The notes: a model not told the origin generated them from the sequence alone. DNA of 64,000 nucleotides from Embleya sp040629175 (GCF_040629175.1 NZ_JBEXUX010000005.1:62001-126000); one strand, 5' to 3'. Shown: positions 51,909 through 60,884, counted from the stretch's first letter. Program-made: numbers and translations.

Positions 51909-51947
51909 ATTTTATGGCTTGTGGCCGCAACTGCAAAAGGCTCGCAA
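51909..51947 (-). promoter_or_regulatory. Nur-like box and promoter of cbiMNQO
   Basis: Read on the minus strand, TTGCGA-N5-TTGCAG (51947-51931) matches the Streptomyces Nur consensus TTGCAA-N5-TTGCAA with one change per half. It overlaps the -35 (TTGCAG); a -10 TAAAAT (51914-51909) follows at 16 bp. Binding would block transcription at high nickel. No cobalamin riboswitch was recognised in the 5' region. Confidence 0.6.
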
Positions 51948-52115
51948 TTGGGTGATCGAGGCAACAACGGCGCACGGGGGGCGTTCTTTGCCCGGCTTTG
52001 ACGAACGACGCCCCTGCGGAACGCGCGACCGCGCCGCGGCGCTCGGGAGCCGAATCGGTCGGACGGCAGCGCTAGCGTGGCGGCATACGTTGCCGAGCGA
52101 TCCGAGGAGTTCTTC

Positions 52116-52592
52116 GTGAGCGACCGCCTCCAGGCGGGCGACACCGCCCCCGCCTTCACCCTGTCCGACGCCGACGGCAAGGACGTCTCGCTGTCCGACT
52201 ACGCGGGCCGCAAGGTCATCGTGTACTTCTACCCGGCCGCACTGACCCCGGGCTGCACCAAGCAGGCGTGCGACTTCACCGACAACCTGGAGCTGCTCGC
52301 CGGCGCGGGCTACGACGTGGTCGGCATCTCGCCGGACAAGCCGGAGAAGCTCGGCAAGTTCCGGGAGAAGGAGAAGCTCACGGTGACGCTGGTCGCCGAC
52401 CCGGACAAGAGCACGCTGGAGGCGTACGGCGCGTTCGGCGAGAAGACCATGTACGGCAAGACCGTCAAGGGCGTGATCCGCTCCACGTTCGTCGTCGACG
52501 AGAGCGGCCGGATCGAGCGGGCGCTCTACAACGTGCGCGCGACCGGTCACGTCGCCAAGCTGATCAAGGACCTCAAGCTCGACGCGGCCTGA
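52116..52592 (+). CDS. bcp: Bcp/PrxQ-type thiol peroxidase
   Basis: A 158-residue peroxiredoxin. The peroxidatic Cys is in YPAALTPGCTKQACDF with the resolving Cys five residues on (CTKQAC), as in the alpha2-helix PrxQ type; GDTAPAFTLSDADGKDVSLS and GVIRSTFVVDESGRI are also typical. The Cys environment has Ala instead of the common Lys-Asp before Thr-Pro. It reduces hydroperoxides with thioredoxin. GTG 52116 has GAGGAG upstream. It is followed by a clear terminator. Confidence 0.92.
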   Translation: MSDRLQAGDTAPAFTLSDADGKDVSLSDYAGRKVIVYFYPAALTPGCTKQACDFTDNLELLAGAGYDVVGISPDKPEKLGKFREKEKLTVTLVADPDKSTLEAYGAFGEKTMYGKTVKGVIRSTFVVDESGRIERALYNVRATGHVAKLIKDLKLDAA

Positions 52593-52629
52593 GCTCGCTC
52601 GGACGCTCCGCTCGGAGCTCCGTAGAACG

Positions 52630-52669
52630 GCCCCGATTCGCCTGATCTTCGGGTGATTCGGGGCTTTTT
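52630..52669 (+). terminator. intrinsic terminator after bcp
   Basis: A 13-bp stem (GCCCCGATTCGCC with GGTGATTCGGGGC, one mismatch and one G-T pair) around a 9-nt loop, followed by CTTTTTG. It is the most classical rho-independent terminator of the window. Confidence 0.85.
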
Positions 52670-52754
52670 GCGCGTAATCCTGTGTCGTGCCCCGTCTTGC
52701 GCGGCGGTCTGCCCCAACCTGGAGCGCGGGGCGACCGCAGGACGAGGGAGACAG

Positions 52755-54143
52755 GTGCGCGAGGAAGACATCACGGTCGTCGACACCAAGACGGTGGACA
52801 CCGCGGTCCGGGCGACCATGCTCGGCAACGCCATGGAGTGGTACGACTTCGGCATCTACGCCTACATGGCGGTCACGATCGGGAAGGTGTTCTTTCCGTC
52901 CGGGAACGACACCGCGCAGACGTTGTCCTCGTTCGCGACGTTCGCCGCCGCGTTCCTGGTCCGACCGCTCGGCGGCTTCTTCTTCGGGCCGCTCGGCGAC
53001 CGGATCGGGCGCAAGAAGGTGCTCGCGATCACCATGCTGATGATGGCGAGCGGCACATTGTGCATCGGGCTGATTCCGGGCTACGACACGATCGGCTTCC
53101 TGGCGCCGGTGTTGCTGATCCTGTTCCGGATGCTCCAGGGCTTCTCGGCCGGTGGCGAGTACGGCGGCGCGAGCACCTTCATCGCCGAGTACGCGCCGGA
53201 CAAGCGGCGCGGGTTCTACGGCAGCTTCCTGGAGTTCGGCACGCTGATCGGCTACATCCTGGCGGCGAGCCTGGTCACCCTGTTGACCGCGGTGCTCAGC
53301 GAGCACGAGATGCGGTCGTGGGGTTGGCGCATCCCGTTCCTGGTGGCCGGTCCGATCGGGGTGATCGGGCTGTATCTGCGGTTGCGGCTGGAGGAGTCGC
53401 CGGCGTTCGCGAAGGTGCTGGAACGGTCGGCGGCGGGCGAGGGCGACGATGCCGGGAGCGGGTCGGAGACCCTGAGCGAGTTCAAGCGCATCTTCCTCGG
53501 CCAGCGGCGCGCGATGATCATCTGCATCGCGCTGGTCGCGGCGTACAACATCAACGACTACATGCTGTTGTCGTACATGCCGACCTATCTCTCCGACACC
53601 CTCGGCTACGACGAGACGCACGGTCTGTTGCAGATCGTCGTGGTGATGGTCGTGCTGCTCGCGGTGATCCACCCGCTGGGCGCGCTGACCGACCGGATCG
53701 GCCGTAGGCCGGTGATCATCGCCGGCTGCGTCGGCTTCATCGTGCTGCCGCTGCCGTGCTTCGTACTGCTCCAGACCGGCCGGCTGGTGCCGATTTTCAT
53801 CGGCCTGCTGATCCTGGGCCTGGTCCTGGTCTGCTTCCTGGCCACCATGTCCGCCGCGTTGCCCGCCCTGTTCCCGACCGAGATCCGCTCCGGAGCGTTG
53901 TCCGTCTCGTTCAACATCTCGGTTTCGCTGTTCGGCGGCACCACCCCGTTCGTGAGCGAGGCGCTGGTCAGCGGGACGGGCAACGACTACATGCCGGCCT
54001 TCTACATGATGCTCGCGGCCGTCGTGGGCCTGGTCGCCGCGATCTCGATGACCGAGACCGCGCGCAAGCCGCTGATGGGCTCGCCCCCGGCGGTGGAAAC
54101 GATCGAGGAGGCCCGCGAACTGGTGGCGGCGCAGCGACCGTAG
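52755..54143 (+). CDS. MFS transporter, metabolite:H+ symporter (MHS/ProP) type
   Basis: A 462-residue transporter with 12 TM helices. Motifs: GNAMEWYDFGIYAYMAVTIG at TM1, RPLGGFFFGPLGDRIGRKKV (loop 2-3, the G-x-x-x-D-R-x-G-R-R/K motif), RMLQGFSAGGEYGGASTFIA, and DRIGRRPVIIAG in the second half. The MHS family imports compatible solutes or organic acids such as proline, betaine, citrate or dicarboxylates. GTG 52755 follows GGGAG. It converges with the amidohydrolase gene 18 nt on. Confidence 0.88.
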   Translation: MREEDITVVDTKTVDTAVRATMLGNAMEWYDFGIYAYMAVTIGKVFFPSGNDTAQTLSSFATFAAAFLVRPLGGFFFGPLGDRIGRKKVLAITMLMMASGTLCIGLIPGYDTIGFLAPVLLILFRMLQGFSAGGEYGGASTFIAEYAPDKRRGFYGSFLEFGTLIGYILAASLVTLLTAVLSEHEMRSWGWRIPFLVAGPIGVIGLYLRLRLEESPAFAKVLERSAAGEGDDAGSGSETLSEFKRIFLGQRRAMIICIALVAAYNINDYMLLSYMPTYLSDTLGYDETHGLLQIVVVMVVLLAVIHPLGALTDRIGRRPVIIAGCVGFIVLPLPCFVLLQTGRLVPIFIGLLILGLVLVCFLATMSAALPALFPTEIRSGALSVSFNISVSLFGGTTPFVSEALVSGTGNDYMPAFYMMLAAVVGLVAAISMTETARKPLMGSPPAVETIEEARELVAAQRP

Positions 54144-54161
54144 GCGGCACGGCGGGGCCGG

Positions 54162-55841
54162 TCAGGCGGGGTGCACGGCTTCGGTGGTGCGCTCGGCTTC
54201 GGTGGTGTGCACGATCTCGCCGCCGACCGCGACGATCTCGCAGACCGTGCCCAAGATGTCGGCCGGGGCGATGGTCATGACGTCCCGGGAGAGCACGACG
54301 AAGTCGGCGAGCTTGCCGACGGTCAGCGAACCGCGCTCGTGCTCAAGGAAGTTGGCGTACGCCGAGCCCATCGTGTAGCCGCGCACCGCGGTCTCGACGT
54401 CGAGCGTCTCGGTCGGGATCCAGGACGGGCCGCCGGCCAGCGGCGCCCGGGTGAGCGCGGTGTACACGCCGACCATCGGGTCCATCTCGGCCACGTTCCA
54501 GTCGCTGGACAGCGCCAACACCGCGCCCGCCGCGTGCAGGCTCCGCATCGGCCACGCCTTGTGCCAGCGCTCCTCGCCGACGTTCTCCGCCCAGTCCCGA
54601 CCCGGTCCGGCGATCTCCGGCGCGCAGTGCCTCGGCTGCATGCAGGCGACCACACCCAACTCGGCGAAGCGCGACACGTCCGCCGGGTCCAGGCATTCCA
54701 CGTGCACGACCTGGTGCCGCGCGTCGCGTGCGCCGTTGACCGTACGGGCGTGCTCGACCGCGTCCAGGACGGTACGGATGCCCCGGTCGCCGGTGGCGTG
54801 CACGAAGCACTGGAAGCCGCGGCCGTCCAGCTCGGCCAGCAGGTCGGCGAACTCCTCGGCCGGGTAGAACGTCTCGCCCCGGTGGTGCGCACACCCGCGG
54901 TACGGCTCCAGGAGCGCGGCGGTGCGCGGCTCGACCACGTCGTCGATGTACAGCTTGAGCGGCCCCACCCGCAGCCGGTCGTCGGCGTACGTGCGGGCGG
55001 CCTCGGCGAACTCGTCCAGGTCGGCCGCGGTGGTGCCGCGCGGGTGGAACAGCGCCGCGACGACGCGCGAGCGCAGCCGGCCCTCGTGTCGGGCACGGGT
55101 GTACAGGGCCAGGTCGTCGAGCGAGTTCTGCGGCTCGACCACGGTGGTGATGCCGAACCGGATCGCGTCGTCCAGGCTCTTGGCCAGCCGGCCGTACTGC
55201 CGGTCGGCCGAGGCCCAGGGCAGACCCAGCTCGCGCAGCGCCCGGTGCCCGTCACGGGAGAGCCCGCGGACCGCGAAGTCCTTGACGAAGCCGGTCGGCT
55301 CGCCCGTCTCCGGGTCCTTGTCCACCCGGCCGAACGGCAGGATGTCGCTGTCCCGGGTGATCCCGAGCCGCTTGATCGCCGCGCTGTTGAGCCACGCGGT
55401 GTGCACGTCGTAGCTGAGCACGAAGGCCGGCACCGCGCCCGTGACCGGGTCCAGGTCGCTCGCCCGCGGCATCCGGCCGTCCGGGATCGCCGAGTAGTCG
55501 AACGCCTCGGCCTCGATCCACTCGGCGTCCGGGTTGGCCGCCAGCCAGGTGCCGATCCGCTCGTGGATGCCGGCCAGCGTGCGCACGCCCGCCAATTGCA
55601 CGCACGCGTCGTCCGAGCCCAGCCGCACGTGGTTGTGCGCGTCGACGAAGCCGGGCAACACCCGCCGCCCGGCGCCGTCGAGTACGACGGTGTCCGGACC
55701 GATCCAGGCCGCGGCGTCGGCGTCCGCCCCCACCCAGGCGATCCGGCCCGCGCGCACCGCGAGTGCCTCGGCCTCGGGCAGGTCGGGGTCCACGGTGTGC
55801 AGGCGGGCGTTGCGCAGGACCAGATCGGCGGTGTGGGACAC
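54162..55841 (-). CDS. YtcJ-type amidohydrolase
   Basis: A 559-residue metal-dependent hydrolase. N-terminal metal motif GFVDAHNHVRLG (HxH), KLYIDDVVEPRTAAL (carbamylated Lys region), FVHATGDRGIRTVLDAVEHA and HVECLDP (metal His), and C-terminal SSDWNVAEMDPM and GSLTVGKLADFVVLSRDVM. It hydrolyses an amide or cyclic amide bond of unknown substrate. It precedes nothing further on the strand and is preceded by an NCS1 permease gene, with which it forms an operon (58 nt gap). ATG 55841. Confidence 0.87.
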   Translation of the reverse strand: MSHTADLVLRNARLHTVDPDLPEAEALAVRAGRIAWVGADADAAAWIGPDTVVLDGAGRRVLPGFVDAHNHVRLGSDDACVQLAGVRTLAGIHERIGTWLAANPDAEWIEAEAFDYSAIPDGRMPRASDLDPVTGAVPAFVLSYDVHTAWLNSAAIKRLGITRDSDILPFGRVDKDPETGEPTGFVKDFAVRGLSRDGHRALRELGLPWASADRQYGRLAKSLDDAIRFGITTVVEPQNSLDDLALYTRARHEGRLRSRVVAALFHPRGTTAADLDEFAEAARTYADDRLRVGPLKLYIDDVVEPRTAALLEPYRGCAHHRGETFYPAEEFADLLAELDGRGFQCFVHATGDRGIRTVLDAVEHARTVNGARDARHQVVHVECLDPADVSRFAELGVVACMQPRHCAPEIAGPGRDWAENVGEERWHKAWPMRSLHAAGAVLALSSDWNVAEMDPMVGVYTALTRAPLAGGPSWIPTETLDVETAVRGYTMGSAYANFLEHERGSLTVGKLADFVVLSRDVMTIAPADILGTVCEIVAVGGEIVHTTEAERTTEAVHPA

Positions 55842-55899
55842 GGTGACTCCAGGGGGGTGGCGCGGAAACGTGGTGCGGGGTGGTTGGTTTCGGGGTCGG

Positions 55900-57372
55900 T
55901 CAGCGCTCGGCGAATTGCGGTTCGCGGCGGGCGAGCAGCCAGTACAGGCCGCCGGAGACGACCGCGCCCAGCAGGGTGAAGTCGCCGTCGAAGGTCTCCA
56001 CCAGTGCGCCGGTCCACAGCGCGGACTCGGCGGTCAGGCAGGCGAAGACGATGCCGGCGGCGAGCGCGATCATCCCGGCGGGGTGGAAACCGCCGCGATA
56101 CCGGTAGGCGCCGCCGCGCAGGTCGTGCAGGCCGTCGGCGTCGTAGCGGCAGCGGCGCATCAGCGTGTCCGCGATGAACACCCCGCCCCACGGCGCGAAC
56201 ACCACCACGAGCACGGACAGGAAGCTGGTCAGGTTGTCGGTGAAGTTGCCGTTGAACAGCGCCCACAACGAGCCGACCAGGATGCACGCGGTGCTGACCA
56301 GGATGCCCTTGGAGCGCGACCACGGGATGCCGAGCACCTGGAGGTTCAGGCTGGAGGAGTACAGGGTCAGGATCGAGTTGGTGATCGAGCCGCCCACCAC
56401 GAGCAGCAGGAACAGCGCCTCGAACCAGTTCGGCACCAGGTCGGCGACACCGGCCACCGGGTCGGTCATGTCCGCCTGGGTGGCGGCGGCCACGCCGACC
56501 ACGCCGAGCAGCACCGAGGAGAGCATCCCGCCGGCCGCGCCCCACAGGGTGATCGAGCGCAGCGAGGTGTCCCGGGGCAGATAACGGGTGTAGTCCGAGG
56601 GCATCGGCAGGTAGGAGATCGGGCCGGCGACCAGGACGAGCACGGCGAGCGAGATCGCGTGGAAGCTGTTCGAGGTCTCCGGCGCGGCTCCGGTCTCCAG
56701 GCCCGGGACCACGAACAGGATCAGCAGGCCGAAGCCGATGCCCAGCACGTAGGCCATCCAGCGTTCGGCGGCCTGCACGGTGGCGTGCCCCCACATCGCC
56801 ACGGCGAAGGTGAGCGAGAGGGTGATCGCGAGCGCGACCACCCGGGCGAGGTCGCCGCCGGCCCAGCCGAGCTTGGCGAACAGCCCTTCGAGCGCGAAGG
56901 TGCCGACCACGGTGTTGAGGATGGTGTATCCGATGCCGACCACCCAGTTCAGCAGGCCGGCCGGGAAGTTGCCGTGTACGCCGAACGCGGCGCGCGAGAT
57001 CACCAGCGTCGCGGTGCCGGTGCGGACCCCGGCCAGGCCGAGCGCACCGACCGCGAAGAAGGACAGACCGGTGACCACCACCACGGCGATGGCGGCCCAG
57101 AAGGAGAGGCCGAACATCACCGCGAGGGTGCCGTTGATGACGAACGTGAACGACAGGTTCGAGCCGAACCAGAGCCAGAAGACGTCCTTGGCGCTGCCGT
57201 GTCGTTCGTCGTCCGGGATCGGGTCGATCCCGCGGGTCTCCACCTGGAAGAGCTCGTCGGAGGCGACCCCCCGGCCGACGCCGGGCGGGTCGGCGGCGGG
57301 GGTGGTGCGCGGGGCGGCGGATGCGTCGCCGCTTGCCGCGCCGCTCGTGGAGTCCGTGCGGGGCAGGGTCAC
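55900..57372 (-). CDS. NCS1-family permease (cytosine/purine/hydantoin type)
   Basis: A 490-residue transporter: a polar N-terminal 60 residues, then 12 TM helices with VFWLWFGSNLSFTFVINGTL (TM1) and ADPVAGVADLVPNWFEALFL-like features; PSDYTRYLP (TM6) and GGVFIADTLMRR are usual for NCS1. The family moves nucleobases, hydantoins or thiamine. Pairing with an amidohydrolase suggests import and ring opening of a cyclic amide. GTG 57372 has GAGGAGG upstream. It is controlled by the divergent TetR gene (see the three operators). Confidence 0.87.
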   Translation of the reverse strand: MTLPRTDSTSGAASGDASAAPRTTPAADPPGVGRGVASDELFQVETRGIDPIPDDERHGSAKDVFWLWFGSNLSFTFVINGTLAVMFGLSFWAAIAVVVVTGLSFFAVGALGLAGVRTGTATLVISRAAFGVHGNFPAGLLNWVVGIGYTILNTVVGTFALEGLFAKLGWAGGDLARVVALAITLSLTFAVAMWGHATVQAAERWMAYVLGIGFGLLILFVVPGLETGAAPETSNSFHAISLAVLVLVAGPISYLPMPSDYTRYLPRDTSLRSITLWGAAGGMLSSVLLGVVGVAAATQADMTDPVAGVADLVPNWFEALFLLLVVGGSITNSILTLYSSSLNLQVLGIPWSRSKGILVSTACILVGSLWALFNGNFTDNLTSFLSVLVVVFAPWGGVFIADTLMRRCRYDADGLHDLRGGAYRYRGGFHPAGMIALAAGIVFACLTAESALWTGALVETFDGDFTLLGAVVSGGLYWLLARREPQFAER

Positions 57373-57432
57373 CGGACCTCCTCCTCATGGTGTGCGGTGT
57401 GGCCTTCGTGGGCGTTCGGGCCGAACCGGAAG

Positions 57433-57538
57433 CTTGAATGGCATTCAAGAACTTTGAACGCCACTCAAGGTGCGCTGCGAGCAAGGAAGGTGTCAAGAGT
57501 TCGTGGCGAACCCGACCAGAATTTGACCGTCGTTCAAG
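57433..57538. promoter_or_regulatory. three TetR operator sites between NCS1 and TetR genes
   Basis: Perfect 17-nt palindrome CTTGAATGGCATTCAAG (57433-57449); TTGAACGCCACTCAA (57454-57468); TTGACCGTCGTTCAA (57523-57537). Consensus TTGAnyG-n-CryTCAA. Sites 1 and 2 are 20 bp apart (centre to centre) and the third is 69 bp further on, close to the TetR start. Confidence 0.75.
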
Positions 57539-57619
57539 GTCGGCGTGGCCGGCGGGATAGGGTCGAGCCCTTGCGCGAGCGGGTCGTGGGTCGGCCGCGC
57601 GATCGAAAGGCGGGTGTCG

Positions 57620-58213
57620 GTGGTGGCCACGCGGCGGAGCGACGGTCGGATCGCCCAGGATCGGATGCTCGAGGAGGCCATAACGGCGATCGCCGAGCAC
57701 GGCCTGGCCAAGCTGACCATGTCCGGTCTCGCGGAGCGCCTGGGCACCAGCGGCGGGCACATCCTGTACTACTTCGGCAGCAAGGATCGGTTGTTGCTGG
57801 CCGCGCTGCGCTGGAGTGAGGAGCGGTTGGGCGAGGAGCGGGCCCGGCTGCTCGCGCGCCGGGTCGCGGCCGATCGCAAGCTCGACCTGTTCCTGGGCCT
57901 GTACCTGCCGGTCGGCCCGCGCGATCCGCGCTGGATGTTGTGGCTGGAGCTGTGGGCCAGGACGGCCGGCAACGTGGAACTGCGGGTCGCGCAGGACGAG
58001 ATCGACCTCGGCTGGCACGCCGACCTGGTCACCGTCCTGACCCGGGGTGCGGAGCGTCAGGTATTGCTGATCGACGATCCGGACGCGGTCGCCTCGGAGT
58101 TGCTCGCGCTGTTGGAGGGGCTGAGTACGCGCACGGTGCTCGGACTGGGCGGGACGACTCGGGAGAGCGCGTTGGCGCTGGCGCGGCGGGCGACCGGGCG
58201 GCTGATCCGCTGA
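57620..58213 (+). CDS. TetR-family regulator
   Basis: A 197-residue repressor: HTH about residues 10-52 (RMLEEAITAIAEHGLAKLTM; SGLAERLGTSGGHILYYFGS), then a helical ligand domain (PRDPRWMLWLELWARTAGN is typical of the BetI-like group). It faces the NCS1 permease gene with three palindromic sites between them. The starts GTG 57614, 57620 and 57623 are all in frame; 57620 fits GAAAGG best. Confidence 0.88.
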   Translation: MVATRRSDGRIAQDRMLEEAITAIAEHGLAKLTMSGLAERLGTSGGHILYYFGSKDRLLLAALRWSEERLGEERARLLARRVAADRKLDLFLGLYLPVGPRDPRWMLWLELWARTAGNVELRVAQDEIDLGWHADLVTVLTRGAERQVLLIDDPDAVASELLALLEGLSTRTVLGLGGTTRESALALARRATGRLIR

Positions 58214-58392
58214 GGGACGGGCGTCGCGGGCCACCGCGGGGGCGGCTCGGGAACGGCTTCGAGGTCGACTCGACGTCGGCTCGGGCTCGGCCGGATGGTT
58301 GGTCGTGGGGGGATATATGCCGGCCGGTCGATCCGGTGGGCACTAGCATGAGGCGTGGTCGACCTCGGGGCGTTGTCGCGCAGGTCGGTCGC

Positions 58393-58476
58393 GCGGCCGT
58401 GGCGCAATTGGTTGACGCAGCAGGTTTAGGTCCTGCCGTCCGAGAGGATATGAGGGTTCGAGTCCCTTCGGCCGCA
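58393..58476 (+). tRNA. tRNA-Leu (anticodon UAG)
   Basis: 84 nt: acceptor stem GCGGCCG (58393) pairs with CGGCCGC (58469-58475) with discriminator A; D-arm with GGCGCAATTGGTTGACGC; anticodon stem GCAGG/CCTGC with loop TTTAGGT giving TAG, for CUA; long class II variable arm (GTCCGAGAGGATAT region); T-arm GGG-TTCGAGT-CCC. CCA is not encoded. A -10-like TAGCAT lies about 45 nt upstream. tRNA-Leu(UAG) reads the rare CUA codon. Confidence 0.93.
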
Positions 58477-58573
58477 CAAGTGGTGGTTTTCCGGTGATTG
58501 TCGGCCGGTCTTGTGCTGGCGGGTTCGACCCCGCGCACGCTAGCTTGCGGCATGTCGTCCCTGGGGAGGCGCC

Positions 58574-59143
58574 ATGCACTGCGAGTACTGTCCGAAGGTT
58601 TCCGGCGGCCGGGTGCAGACACCGCCCGCCGAGATGATCGTGCCGAAGATCGCCGGTGACTGGGTGGGGTGGGTGCGGGCCGCCGAGGGGCGGGTCGAGA
58701 CGCTCGGGCGGGCGGTGCCGGCCAAGCCCGACGCGGACTGTGTGATGAGCTTCGGCCGGCGGATTTTCGAGGGCTCGCCCAAGCGCGGGCTGCACGCCGA
58801 GATGGATTGCCTCCAGCAGGCCCGGATGCACGGACTGCCTTTGGAATCGGGCGAGTTCACGGATACCGCGATGGAGGTCGGCGGGGGCTGCTGTCTGCTC
58901 TGCGCCACCGGGCTGGCCGCGGTGGGCATCCGGCGGGTGCCGGCCGTGGACCCCGATCCGAACGTGTGCGTGAGCTGGCACGCGCCGGCGTTCCTGTTCG
59001 AGGATCCGCTGTTGTGCGTGGGGCTGATGGGTGAGCGGGCGGCGCATCTGTGGCTGCGGCACCTGACGCCGCCGGTGCGTCGACAGTTGCGCGGGTCGTT
59101 GACGGGCGCGATGACGCGGCTGCTGGCGGGGCGCTGGGAGTGA
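58574..59143 (+). CDS. divergent cytidine-deaminase-superfamily-like protein
   Basis: A 189-residue protein. Zinc-deaminase signature: His74-Ala75-Glu76 in GLHAEMDCLQQA and, 31 residues on, Cys107-x2-Cys110 in GGGCCLLCATGL (the usual PCxxC appears as CCxxC); the spacing and the LxxxGI helix after it fit the CDA fold. The N-terminus MHCEYCPK holds a CxxC that is not part of the deaminase core. Substrate unknown (free nucleotide, nucleobase or RNA/DNA). GGGGAGG stands before ATG 58574. It is just downstream of tRNA-Leu and converges with gnd. Confidence 0.6.
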   Translation: MHCEYCPKVSGGRVQTPPAEMIVPKIAGDWVGWVRAAEGRVETLGRAVPAKPDADCVMSFGRRIFEGSPKRGLHAEMDCLQQARMHGLPLESGEFTDTAMEVGGGCCLLCATGLAAVGIRRVPAVDPDPNVCVSWHAPAFLFEDPLLCVGLMGERAAHLWLRHLTPPVRRQLRGSLTGAMTRLLAGRWE

Positions 59144-59153
59144 GGTGATCCGG

Positions 59154-59186
59154 ACCGGCAGCGGCCGTGTGGTGGCCGCTGCCGGT
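59154..59186. terminator. bidirectional hairpin between deaminase-like gene and gnd
   Basis: Perfect 13-bp arms ACCGGCAGCGGCC (59154-59166) and GGCCGCTGCCGGT (59174-59186), loop GTGTGGT, between convergent genes. Confidence 0.65.
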
Positions 59187-59204
59187 GGCCGGCTCCGCCC
59201 TCGA

Positions 59205-60641
59205 TCAGACCGAGTGCTCGGTGCGGTCGCCGGACCACTCGGTGTGGAAGGAACCCTCGCGGTCCACCCGGCGGTAGGTGTGCGCACCGAAGTAGTCCCG
59301 CTGCCCCTGGATCAGCGCGGCCGGCAGGCGGGGCGAGCGCAGGCCGTCGTAGTAGGACAGCGCGGCGGCGAAGCCCGGGGTGGGGATGCCCAGTTCGGCG
59401 GCGGTGACGACCACCCGACGCCAGGCGTCCTGGGCGCCGGCGATCGCGTTTCGGAAGTAGTCGGCGGTCAGCAGCGAGTCGGGCTTGCGGTCGGCCTCGT
59501 ACGCCTCCCGGATGCGATTCAGGAAGCGGGCCCGGATGATGCAGCCGCCACGCCAGATCTCGGCGACCTTACCGGGATCGATCGACCAGTCGTATTCGGC
59601 ACTGCCTGCCTCGATCTGATGGATGCCCTGCGCGTACGCCACGATCTTGGACGCGTACAGCGCCTGCTCGACATCGTCGGCGAAGCGGTCGGCCGCGTCC
59701 GCGTCGAGCGTGGTGCGGGTCGGACCGGGCAACTCCCGGGCCGCCGCGCGCAGGTCGGCGTGTCCGGACAACGACCGGGCGAACACCGCCTCGGCGATAC
59801 CGCTGACCGGAACACCGAGGTCCAGCGCGGTCTGCACGGTCCATCGGCCGGTGCCCTTCTGCTCGGCCCGGTCCTGGACCACGTCGACGAACGCCCGGCC
59901 GGTGGCCGCGTCGGTGTGCGCGAGTACCTCGGCGGTGATCTCGATCAGGTAGGACTCCAGTCGGCCGGAGTTCCAGGTCCGGAACACCTCGGCGATCCGG
60001 GCGGGTTGCCACCCCAGCGCGCGATCGAGCAGGTCGTACGCCTCGGCGATCAGCTGCATGTCGGCGTACTCGATGCCGTTGTGCACCATCTTGACGAAGT
60101 GACCGGCGCCGTCCGGGCCCATGTGCGCGCAACACGGCACACCGTCGACCTTCGCGGCGATGTCCTCCAGGATCGGGCCGAGCGCGGCATACGACTCGGG
60201 GGAGCCGCCCGGCATGATGCTCGGGCCGAGCAGCGCGCCCTCCTCGCCGCCGGAGATCCCGGAGCCGACGAAGTGGATCCCGCGCTCGCGCAGCGCGGCC
60301 TCGCGCCGGCGGGTGTCGGCGAAGTGCGCGTTGCCGCCGTCGACGATCATGTCGCCGGGTTCGAGCAGCGCGGCGAACTCGTCGATCACCGCGTCGGTGG
60401 GCGCACCGGCCTTGACCATGATCACCAGCCGCCGAGGCGGCTCCAGTAGTGCGACGAACTCCTCGGCGGTGTCGGCGGGCAGGAAGGTGCCCTCGTCGCC
60501 GAACTCGTCGACCAACGCCCGGGTCTTGGCCGAGGTCCGGTTGTGCACGGCGACGGTGTGCCCGTGCCGCGCGAAGTTGCGGGCCAGGTTGCGCCCCATC
60601 ACAGCCAGGCCGGTCACACCGATACGGGCTCGCTCCGCCAT
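59205..60641 (-). CDS. gnd: 6-phosphogluconate dehydrogenase, decarboxylating
   Basis: A 478-residue enzyme of the pentose phosphate pathway: 6-phosphogluconate + NADP+ to ribulose 5-phosphate + CO2. N-terminal IGVTGLAVMGRNLARNFARH and HNRTSAKT (NADP Arg), IVDGGNAHFADT, VGSGISGGEEGALLGPSIMP, catalytic Lys/Asn in GHFVKMVHNGIEY, and C-terminal AQRDYFGAHTYRRVD-like end (GQRDYFGAHTYRR). It is the long (dimeric) type. ATG 60641. Confidence 0.95.
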   Translation of the reverse strand: MAERARIGVTGLAVMGRNLARNFARHGHTVAVHNRTSAKTRALVDEFGDEGTFLPADTAEEFVALLEPPRRLVIMVKAGAPTDAVIDEFAALLEPGDMIVDGGNAHFADTRRREAALRERGIHFVGSGISGGEEGALLGPSIMPGGSPESYAALGPILEDIAAKVDGVPCCAHMGPDGAGHFVKMVHNGIEYADMQLIAEAYDLLDRALGWQPARIAEVFRTWNSGRLESYLIEITAEVLAHTDAATGRAFVDVVQDRAEQKGTGRWTVQTALDLGVPVSGIAEAVFARSLSGHADLRAAARELPGPTRTTLDADAADRFADDVEQALYASKIVAYAQGIHQIEAGSAEYDWSIDPGKVAEIWRGGCIIRARFLNRIREAYEADRKPDSLLTADYFRNAIAGAQDAWRRVVVTAAELGIPTPGFAAALSYYDGLRSPRLPAALIQGQRDYFGAHTYRRVDREGSFHTEWSGDRTEHSV

Positions 60642-60884
60642 GTTGGTCAACTCCTGCTGTTCGTGCGGGTGGATCACCTTGATCACTGCGACAACATCGT
60701 CCGCGTCCGCGGTTAATCCCCACCGGCAACACGCCGGCCGGCTCGACCGCGTGGCTGCACGTGGCGCATCACGATCAGCGGAGCGGTCGCGGCGGGTGGC
60801 CCCGCGGCCGGCCCCCCGAATCCCGAGGCGGTCGGGGGCATCTCGCGGGTGCCGACCGGCCTTTGCGGCCGGCAGCATCGCGGG

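Noticed and set aside
51874..52115. Cobalamin riboswitch upstream of cbiMNQO
   Set aside because: No B12-box-like sequence was found; a Nur-like box explains the region better.
58393..58476. tRNA-Leu as attachment site of an integrated element
   Set aside because: No integrase, no second copy of the tRNA 3' end and no mobile genes were found nearby.
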